Positions 12,058 to 24,000 of a DNA stretch of 64,000 bases are shown one piece after another. The DNA comes from a virus: positions 1 to 64,000 of IMG/VR virus record IMGVR_UViG_3300028275_000013; one strand, written 5' to 3'. A model generated the notes under the pieces. The model had not been told where the DNA came from, did no database searches, and worked only from the letters and a program-made list of their open reading frames with translations. Numbering within the stretch: position 1 is the stretch's first letter; every line of letters begins with the position of its first letter. The translations under genes were made by a program, and so were the position numbers.

Positions 12058-15000
12058 ATGAAAGATACACGAGTTAAAATCAGTTCAATCGTACAGAATC
12101 AACTTCCAGACTTTGTGCAAGAGGAATATCCTCTTGTCAGTGAGTTTTTAAAAGAATATTATAACTCAGTTGAGTCTCAGGGAGGAACTTTAGATATTCT
12201 CCAAAACATTGATCAGTATTTAAAAATTGACAAACTGTATGATAGTTTATTTAACCGTGTCGTAACAATAAAACCACAGTCTCCAGAAAATTATTTTGTA
12301 ATTTCTACTGGTTATTCTCCAGAAGATCTTATTGTTTATAAAAATGGTCTGAAGTTACAAAAAGACATTGATTATTTTGCAACTGATGGATTATCAGTAT
12401 CTTTTGTGTTACCTGCTGTTCCAGGAGATATCTTAGAATTTTCTTCAGAATCTAAATCAACGACATTTTTAAAAAGTGATGTTGATTTTACCGATTTAAC
12501 AGTAACAGTAGAATCAACTTATGGATTTCCAGAAAAAAATGGCATAATTCAAATAGATTCTGAGATCATATTATATTCGGATAAGACAAGCACAACATTT
12601 AATAATTGTACTAGAGGATTTAGTGGTATAACATCTTACCATTCAAGCAATAATCCAGATCAGTTAGTATTCTCCACATCAAGTATTTCAACACATACTA
12701 CTAACACAAAAGTTTTAAATTTAAGTTCTTTATTTTTAAAAGAATTTTTATTTAAAATAAAAAAACAGTTGCTTCCTGGATTTGAAAATAGAACTTTTGC
12801 TGACGGTTTAAACGAAAAAAATTTTTTACTGCAGGCAAAAGATTTTTACAAATCAAAAGGAACTGATGATTCCTATAAATTAATATTCAAAGCTCTATTT
12901 GGCGAAGATGTAAGCGTAGTAAAACCAAGAGATTTTCTTCTAAAACCTTCAGATTCAAAATATAGAGTTTCTAAGCAGATAGTAGTAGAATCTATTCTAG
13001 GAAATCCAATTGATTTGGAGAATAGAACTCTCTATCAGGACGAGAATGATTTTCACGGTAAAGCTTACGGTAGCGTTTCAAAAGTTGAAAAAATAGTAAG
13101 ACAAAATAAAACATACTATGTTTTGAGTATTGATTCTGATTACAATAAAGACATCAATGTTCAGGGTTCGATTTATGGTAATTTCTATATTCATCCATCA
13201 ACAAAAAATGTTTCAGAAATAAAACAGAATCAGTATTTTATAGATGTAGATTCTACTTTGGGATTTCCAAGTTATGGAGAGCTAATATTTAATGTAAATG
13301 GAGTGGATTATAAAACAAAATATTCATATAAAAATATAAACCAATTTTTTATAACTCCTCTATCGGATATTATTGTTCCTGAAGGTACAGATATAAAATT
13401 AAATCAATATGCATATGCATATGCATCAGATAATTCGATTATACAAGTCAGAATTACTGGAGTTTTGTCAGATTTATCCTACAGTATACTTAACTCTTCA
13501 ATGACTAAAGGTGATCCAATAAAAACAATTACTTTAGGATATGAAGCAAAGGGTGTTTTACCGAACACTTGGAAATTTAATGTAGTTAACAGTTACGATG
13601 TAAAAGAAATAAAGGGACCAACTGCATCCAATATAACTCAAAATACATTTTCTTATAACATTACAACTTATGATGATCATAATTTTTCCCTAGGAGACTC
13701 TGCAGATTTACTATCTTCAGGTGGAATTAAACTTTTATATAATGTAGTTGGTATAGATAACGAAAAGAGTATATCTATTGAAGGACCAAAAGTTGAAAAT
13801 TTAAATTTAAGATATACCATTCAAAGAAAATTAAAAAAACCAAGATTTTCCAACTTTAAATTTATAAATGATAGTACTGCAAATATTCAAAATGTTTACA
13901 TTAAAGATGAAAATAACATTTATGTCGCAGCAAATTCTATTCCAGATTATTTAAATGAAGATATTCAAATAAAAAATACGGATATTATTTTTTCGGGATC
14001 TTTCAATCAAGAAACTTTAGATTTAAGTTCAGGTAATCCAAATAATTTACATGGTCTTTATACTGGCGATGCAATTATTTACATCAAAAATGATGAAAGT
14101 GTTGTAAATTCTTTGGATATTTTGGGAAAAGTATATTATGTTAAAAGAATAGACAATACAAAAATAAAATTATCTAATAGCAAATCGGATTTATTTAAAA
14201 ATAAGTTTGTAACAGTTTCTGGTACTGTCACAGATAATATTTTTAGAAAATTAAAATTTGAAAATGCTTCGTTATCACCACAAAATTATGTAAAAAATAT
14301 AACACAATCTTCTACTAGTGGTAGAAATGAAGAAACTCCAGTTGGTCCCATTGGAGTTTTTGTCAATGGTGTAGAGGCATATAACTATAAATCTGACGAT
14401 AAAGTTTATTATGGAGGTATTCAATCAATTAATGTAATAACGGGTGGAGAAAACTTTGATGTTATTAATCCGCCTATCGCAGTTGTAGAAGATTCTTTGG
14501 GTATAGGCGCATCTTTAATTACTCATGTAAATGGTTCTTTAGAAAGAATTGATGTTCTAGATGGTGGATTTGATTATGTTGAAGAACCTGTGATAACAAT
14601 AACCGGAGGAAATGGTTATGGTGCTTACGCCAAACCAAATTTAACCCCGTTTAAACACAATGTTTCTTTTATTTCAGATAGTTCTTCGGGATTAGTAAAT
14701 CTTGCAAACAATACAATTGGATTCTCTAGCTACCACAAATTTAGAGATTATGAAAATATTGTGTATTTGACATATGGTTCTACTGCTGTCGGTGGTCTAT
14801 CAACTAATGCTCAATATTATGCTTCAGTTCAAGATGCATACAATATAAAGCTTCATAAGACTTTTAATGATGCTGTTTCCGGAATAAACACTATAGATTT
14901 AACATCTCATGGTTCAGGAATTCATGCCTTTGAATCTGTTCTTACAAAAAGAAAAATATCCAGTATTAATGTAATAGATTCTGGATTTGGGTATACAAAT

Positions 15001-18000
15001 AAACAAACTTTTTGTTCATCATCTGGCATTAATACCTCATCAAACACTATTAAAATATTTGATCATGGATATGAAAGTGGAGAAATTGTAGTTTACAATT
15101 CTTCTGAAACACCTGTTGGGGGTTTGTCTGATAACAATTCATATTATATTACTAAATTGAATAAAGATGAATTTAGACTTTCTTTAGTGGGAATTGCCAC
15201 TACTAATAAAGATTTTTATTATAGAACAAATCAATATATTAATTTCGTCTCTTCTGGTTCTTCGACACATAGTTTCAACTACCCAGAAATTAATGTACAA
15301 ATAACTGGCAAAATAGGAGTCTCTACATTAACGGGACAAAATTTTAATGCTAAATTGCAACCTATTTTTAGAGGAAGTATCACAAATCTTTTTGTTAAAA
15401 ATCCTGGAGTTGGGTATGGATCTTCGGAAATCATTAACTATGAAAGACAACCCAGAATAACGCTAGGTATTGGTTCTGGAGCTCAGTTTTCTCCGATAAT
15501 TAATAATGGTAGAATAACTGAAATTTTAGTTTTAAATCAGGGAAATAGTTACACTGCACCACCAAATATTAATATTTTGGGTATTGGAACAGGAGCAGTT
15601 TTAACTCCAGTAATTAATAATGGCAAAATAGTAGAAGTAAAAGTAGTAAATGGAGGATCTGGATTTACTACATCAAGCACTTATGTAAATGTTGTTCCAT
15701 CTGGTCAAAACTTTAAATGTGAGACCAAAATAAAATCTTGGACTATTAACAAAGTTCAGCAGTATTTGGAATCTAAAAAAGTTTTAGATGACGATGGAAT
15801 TATTGATGTATCTTCATATACAATAAACGGATCCCAATATTGTCATTTATATGCACCAAGAAAATTGAGGAGAAGTGTTTTTGGTATTGATTATGTAAAT
15901 GGTAAAAAAACTTATGTTGCAGATTTGAAATTATCAAATAGTAGAGAAGTAACATCATATGTACACTCTCCTATTATTGGATGGGCATATGACGGAAATC
16001 CAATTTATGGACCATATGGATATGATAATCCTTCTGGTAGTGGAAATATTAGAGAGATGGTATCTGGATATGTTTATCAACCATCAAGTGACAGACCAAA
16101 TCCAATATCTTCAGGAAATAGAATTTATTCTGAAGGTTTTTTTGTCGAAGATTATCAATTCAATGGTTCGGGTGATTTGGATAGACATAATGGAAGATTT
16201 TGTATTACTCCAGAATATCCAAATGGAGTTTATGCATATTTCGCAACTATTAATAATGGACCAACAGAGACTGATGGAGTTTTCAAGAACTATAAAAAAC
16301 CAGTCTTTCCATATTTAATTGGAAATACTTTTAAATCAGATTCAATCCAATTCAATTATGATAGGAGTATAAGTCAAAATACTTTTGACTTTGTTTCTGA
16401 GCAGTTATTAAGAAATACTACACCTTATAAATTTACTAGCAATACTTCAAACTACGATTTTGTTTTCAACCCAATTAAAGTTAAAGAACCAGTTTCAATA
16501 GTAAAATCTTCCACTAGTGGAAGAATATCAAATATAGGAATTGTAACAGGAGGATCTGGATATAAAGTTGGAGATCTCGTAAGATTTAATAATTTTAATT
16601 CTGGGGGATCTGATGCATATGCGCATGTTTCATATGTAAAAGGAAAATCAATTAAAAATATTAGTTTTGCTTCAACTTCTTCGCAATCAGTAGAATTTTA
16701 TCCATACGACTCTACAGGTAAATTCATTGGATTCTGCACACTGCCACATAGTCTTTTTAACAAAGATATAATTTCTATATCAGGATTGAGCACTTCTTCA
16801 AAAGATTTTGACAGTCTTTTTGAAGTTGGAATTAGATCTGATACTTTAATTTTATCTAAATCTGTAGGATCTTCTTCTGCTACTGGAATAGTAACCTATT
16901 TTGAGGTAAATGGATCGTTGAATTTCCCAAATATTAGGGAAAATGACATTTATAAAATTGATGATGAAAAAGTAAGAATTTTATCTATCGATAAATTATC
17001 GTCAAGAATCAAAGTGATTAGAGAATATGATTCTACAGTTGGAGCATCTCACACGGCAACATCTGTTCTTTATGAGCAAACTAGAAAATTTGTTGTAAAT
17101 TCTATTAACGGTCAGAATCAAAATTATAATTTAAATAAGACTATTTACTTTGATCCTAAAGAGTCTTTATCTATAGGTTCTTCTTCTGGAGCTAGTATTG
17201 GTTCTACAATATATTTCTCAAATCCTGGAGCTGGGATTACAAATATCTTTGTTCCAACCAAAACAATGTATTTGCCTAATCATTCTTTAGATACTGGAAC
17301 TGAATTAATATATTCTAGTAATGGTGGATCGCCTTTTTATGTTTCTGATGATGGTTCTGTTAATTTCCAATTAGCAGACAATCAGGTGTTATATGCAACT
17401 AAAATTTCGAATGATTTGGTAGGAATATCCACTTATAGAGTAGGTCTAGGTTCTACTGGTTCTTTCGTCGGAATAGATAGTAGCATATCTGCATCATTAT
17501 TATATTTTATTAATATTGGTTCTGGAGTAAATCATAGTTTTAAAACTAATTATGATAATGTCTTAAGTGGAGAAATTGTAAAAAATACTATTACAGTCTC
17601 TACGGCATCGTCTCATGGGTTAAGTAATGGTGAAGTAATTTACATGAATTCTTTACCTGGTATTACTACTACTATTACAGTAAAATATAACGATAAACAT
17701 AGAAGATTAGTAATTAATCCGGTATCATTTATTTCATCAAAAGTAAACATCACAAATAATACAATTAATATCCCAAATCACGGGTATTATACTGGACAAA
17801 AAATAATTTATTCTTCCAATACTCCAATTGGTGGACTTTTAGACAATCAAATATATTATATCGTAAGGTTTGATAAGGATAGGATTAAATTATCTTCATC
17901 ATACTATAACTCTACTAAAACTATTCCAGAGATTATAGATTTTACGAGTGCTTCTTTTGGTACAATTTCTTTAGTCAATCCAGAACTAAATGTAATACCC

Positions 18001-21000
18001 AATCAAGTTGTTAGATTTGATCTTTCTGATAGTTCCTTATCATATATTAAGGATCAAAATTCTTACCCAGCTTTTGACTTTAAATTATATTTTGATCCTA
18101 GTTTTAGTGAAGAATTCAAAAAAACAACGGATTCTTCTCAATTTGAAATTGTAAAATCAGGCAAAATTGGATCAAATGCTATAGTCACTTTAACGACCAA
18201 TAATTTAAATTTTGATTTGTATTATTCTTTGGTTCCTATTGACTTACTTAGCAATAGTTCAATAAAGAAAGAAATAATCACTGATGATGAAGTCCGAAAT
18301 AATAACAAACTTTCTTTAACAAATAGCGGTTATTCGGGATATCATACAATCTTAGGTGTTGGTCAGACAACATTTAAATTTAATATTTTAACATATCCAG
18401 AAAGTTTATCTTACACAGAATCTGATGGATTTTTTGAATATTATACTAATTCAAAAAATGTAACAGGTTGCATTGAAGATCTTGAATTAAGATCTGGCGG
18501 CAGAAATTATTCCTCTGTTCCAGGAATAACCAGTGTTATTAGTAACACTGGAAGAGGTGCAATATTTAATATATCTAGTACAGATATAGGTTCTATTAAA
18601 AAAATAGAAATTGATGATATTGGGTTTGAATATTCTGCAGATACAACATTAAGACCTTCTGCAAAACTTCCTCAAATTTTAACCATCAATCCATCATCAA
18701 CTTTTAAGTCAGTTGGCGTATCTTCAGTTGGTATTAATTACACACTTTCACCAAAGTTAGTCGTTATAGACTCTTATACTAATAAAGTAGTTACGGATAT
18801 TGATTTAGAATATGATATCCTTAATAAAAAAGTAAATATTTTAAAAAATACTGATGGTATTTACGATGCAACTCCAAAAATCTTACCAGTCAATAATTCC
18901 AATGGAATTCCAGTTAATAACATAACATTTAACAGTACAACAAAAGATGTTACTGTTGAATTGGCTGTTAATTTTAGTTATGGTCAAGAATTTCCTCTTT
19001 CAATAGGTGATAAAATTTTAGTTGAAAGTGCAAATATTATTAGTTCGGGTTCAACCTCATTCAGAGGATATAACTCTAAAAACTACAATTATGAATTATT
19101 TACATTGACATCAGTTAATCCACAGTATGGTGGATCTGGCGCAACTGTTGTATATAACTTATCTAATTATTTGGGGGTAAATGAAAATCCGGGGACTTTT
19201 GATGAAGAAAATTCTGCAGCAATAATTGTACCAAGTAAATACTTCCCAATATTTGATCCTGTTTTAGAAAAAGGAAAGTTTATTAAAGGAGAAAAAGTTA
19301 CTAGCGATTCTTCTTATGGCAATGTTTTGAATTGGAATCAATATTCTGAGCAGTTGAAAATAACAAGTAAAGATTATTTTAATACAGGAGTCTTTATCAG
19401 AGGAGAAACTTCCAACACTAAAGGTATAATAACGAAAATAGAAGATCTTATTGCAATTTATTCTGTTGATGGATCTTCAGTTGTAAATCAAGGATGGGAA
19501 GATGAAGTTGGATTTTTGAATAACCAATTTCAAGTTACTCCAGATAATAATTATTATCAATACTTCTCTTATGCTATAAAATCAAAGGTAGATTATGAAA
19601 CTTGGAATAAATCTATTGGAAACTTAAATCATACATCTGGATTCAAAAAATTTGGAGATCTTGTCGCAGAATCTGTTGATTCCGGATTTACTGGAATATC
19701 AACAGTTCAAGATCAAGGCAATTTTATCGGTATTGCAGACTTAGTTTCCGAAGTTGACTTAAATTGCATAAATGATTACGATTTAGTGAAGGAAAGAGTT
19801 ATAACTATTGATTCGAATTATTTCTCAAAAGAAATTGCATTCAGTTCAATTTCTTTACAGGATGAACTTCAGTCTATAGGAAATAGAGTATTACTAGTCG
19901 ATGATTTTAGCGATCAATTTAGCAATATTCCAAAAACAGATACTTATTCGAACATAGAGTCTTTTGTCCTATCAACTATAAGAGCCAAAAAATATGTAAC
20001 ATATGTTAGAGATAAAAAATTTAGCGGACTCCGACAAATATGTTTGGTCTCTCTAGTGCAAGATGAACTGGAATCATATATGCTTCAGTATGGAAAAGTT
20101 TCATCTAATTACGATTTAGGATCCTTCGATTTTTCTATTTTAGGTTCTCAGGGAATATTGAGATTTTATCCAATTAATTACACTATAAATGATTATGATA
20201 TTAGTGTTATGTCTTACAGTATTTCTGATTCTGTTTCAAGTGTTGGAAATACATCTTTAGGAAATATCGCAACATTAGAATCTTCAAGGGCAGTAATACC
20301 ACCAAGTACAACAACTACAATTGTTGGAATTGGATCTTCTTATAGATCTTCAAAAGTTTTAGTTGAATTGACCGCATCTGATGGAACTTACTTTGAATTT
20401 AGCGAATTAACTCTTATTCATGATGGTACTAATGTAAATATTACCGAATATGGAAGACTTTCTAATGCAAATAGACTTGCGTACAGTGGTTTAGATTCAA
20501 TAGGAACTTATTCTGCATATATTTCCGGATCTGTTATAAATCTGGACTTTACCCCTAATGTTGGTGTTGGCACTACATATTTTGCAAATACTTTAGGAAT
20601 TTCTATTGGAAGCACTTCATCTGCAGTAACTTCTGGAAATCTCACATTCAATACAGGTGAATTAAAGTCCACTTATACTTCTATTTTATCTTCAGCAAGT
20701 CCCACAGAAACAAAAATATCAACCTACGATACAAATCATTCTGGCGCTTACTATTTTATAGTTGCTGAGGATACTACAAACAACAGATATAAAGCATCTG
20801 AGGTTGTATTAGTAGATGATGGAGGTGAAACTTATTTGCTTGAATATGGTACAATTGAAACAGTTTCTGGATCCGGTATTGGGACAATAGGAGCAGGAAT
20901 TGGGTCAACTGGGACAAATCTTTATTTTACCGCAGATCCTAACATATCGGTCGATGTTAGAGTTTATCAACATGCAATGCGTGTTGTTGATACCTCAAAT

Positions 21001-24000
21001 TCTTTTGAATTTTATAATTTTAATAATGCAAATATTCTTTCCAGATTCTCTAGCTATGAAGGAACATTTAACAGTGTTAAAAAATCATTTGACTTAAAAC
21101 ATAAAGAAACTCCAATTTTCCAAAGAAGAATAGATTCTTCAGACACATCAATAGTTAATATTGAAAATAATACGATCAGATTACCAAAACACTTCTTCGT
21201 TACTGGAGAAGAATTGGTATATAATTCTGGTGGTGGAGAAAAAATTGGTATTGCTACTACAACTATTGCTGGCATTGGAACCACTGATAAAGTTCCTTCA
21301 ACAGTATATGCAATAAAAGTTAATGACTTGAGTATAAGATTGTCCGCATCTGCAGAAAATGCCCTAAAACCAATACCAGAACCTTTAATTTTAACTTCTG
21401 TAGGTATTGGCACAACACATACATTTACCTCAACAAAGCAAAACAGTAAATGTTTAATAAGTATTGATAATTTTATTCAATCTCCAATTGTTTCGACTTC
21501 AACAACTACTACATTATCTAATCTTTCTCAATTAAATGAAGAAACAATCTCACTTTCCGGTATAAGTTCTATATTTGGAGGAGATTTATTAAAGATTGAT
21601 GACGAGATTGTAAAAGTAAATTCAGTAGGTTTTGGTAGCACAAATGTACTTTTAGTTTCTCGTGGTTGGATGGGAACAAATCCAGACGATCACTCTAATG
21701 GGTCTCTTGTAACTAAGATCATGGGCAATTATAATATTGTAGATAATACAATTCATTTTATTGACGCACCTTACGGAAATTCTCCGATTGGAACAATAAC
21801 AAATAGACCAGATGCCAGAGATTTTACAGGTATTACTACAAGATCAACTTTTAGTGGAAGAGTTTTCTTAAGATCTGGTATAGAAAATTCAAACGAAGAC
21901 ACATATAAAACTAACTATGTTTTTGATAGTTTAGATGAACAGTTTAGTGGAGTTTCTACTCAGTTTACTCTAAAATCTTCTGGGTCAAATGTTTCCGGTT
22001 TATCAACATCTGGATCATCTGCGGTTATTTTAATCAATAATGTATTCCAGGAACCACAAAGACTTGGATCCATTAATATTTTTGGTGATTATAAATTGGA
22101 AGAAAACTCTGGTATAACAACAATTGGTTTTACTGGAAATATATCTTCTACTGCATATGATATTAATACTTCTAGTATACCTAGAGGTGGTATTATAATT
22201 TCTGTAGGTTCTACACAAGGATTTGGTTACCAACCTTTAGTTTCTGCAGGTGGAACTTCGATAGTTTCTTCTGCCGGAACTATTTCATCAATCAGCATTG
22301 GAAATACTGGATCTGGATATAGATCTTCACTAAAATATGAAATTATAACTAAGGTTTCAACTACGGTCGGATCAGGTCAGACAATTATACCTATCGATAA
22401 TATTGATGGTGTATTTGGAAAACTTTTATTCTCATCAGCAAATACTATTGGAATAGGATCTGTTTTAGTTAATGTGCCAATTGTTTCTGTTGGGTCTACT
22501 TATATTACAATTGGTGCGGCAAGTACAACAAGTCAAATAATTAGTAAAGATGCAACCGCATTAATATCTCTAAATTCTCCAATGGTTGGTCTGGTTGATG
22601 TTGGAGTTAAAACTTCAAGTACTGGACTCCTTAATTATCAATTTGTTGGTTTTGCTACAATTTTGTCAGGTCATATATCAAATAATGTTATCATAACTAA
22701 TCCCGGATCTGGTTATACAACATCAAATCCACCAACTGTTGTTTTTGAAAGTCCATTAAATTATTCAGATATTCCTTTAGTATATTCAGGTGGATATTCT
22801 GGTGTTGGAACACAGGCAACCATAGACATAATAGTTGGTCAAGGATCCAGTGTGGTTAATTTTGAAATTAAAAATCTTGGTTATGCATATAAAGTGTCAG
22901 AATTATTAACGGTTCCTGTTGGTGGATTGGTAGGAATTCCTACAGATCCAACAAAACCATTTAGAAATTTTGAGATTACTATTGATCAGGTATTTTCTGA
23001 CCAGTTCTCTGGATGGTCAATTGGAGATTTTCAAGTTATTGATAAGGTAGAAAATTTATTTAATGGCAGAAGAAGAAATTTCCCAATTAAAATAGATGGA
23101 ATTCAAACAGCCATTAGATCTTTAAGCGGATCGAGTATTGATGTACAGTCAACATTATTAGTTTTTATTAATGATATTTTACAAGTTCCAGGATCTGGTT
23201 ACATATTTAATGGCGGAAGTATAATTACATTTACGGAAGCACCAAAAGAAGGTGATTCTTGTAAGATTATATTCTACAAAGGAACCAGTCAAGTTGATGT
23301 TGTTTTTGCAGATATTCTAGAATCTGTAAAAGTTGGAGATAATCTGAGGATAAACGGCGATTCTATTTCATTGAAAGAGAATGAAAGATTAGTAACTGAT
23401 ATTGTTTCGTCAGATAGCGTTGAGACTAATCCATATTCAGATGTTGGACTATCTTTAGATGAAAATTTAGTAAGACCTGTAGTTTGGTGTAAACAAACCG
23501 AAGATAAGATTGTCAATGGAAAAGAAGTTGGCAAAGATAGAATTTTATATGAGTCATTAATTCAACCAACCACTAATATTATACAGAATGTTAGTGTAGG
23601 TTCGACAGAGATTTTTGTACAAAATGCAAAGATTTTCTTCGATGACCTAAGAGAAAATGCAACGGTTCCATATAAAACAAAAATATTAATAACATCTCAA
23701 GATAGTTTAGTTGGAGCATCTGCTACGGCAGTAGTTTCTATTGCAGGAACAATATCTGCTATTTCGTTAACAAATGGCGGACTTGGATTTACCACATCAC
23801 CATCTGTTACTATTTCATCTCCTACTGGAATTGGAAGCACTTGTTTAGTGACATCATCAATATCATCGGGGATTGTAACTTCATTCACAATTACAAACCC
23901 AGGATCTGGATATACTCAATCGAAACCACCTTATGTTTTAATTTCTTATCCATCACCCAAAACAGAAAAAATTGAAGATGTTACTTATGAAGGTGATTTT

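Noticed and set aside
15959-16318. A 119-codon plus-strand frame inside the giant gene
   Set aside because: It is out of frame within the YHYH-domain region, has no ribosome site, and its Met/Ile-rich content comes from AT-rich codons read in the wrong phase.
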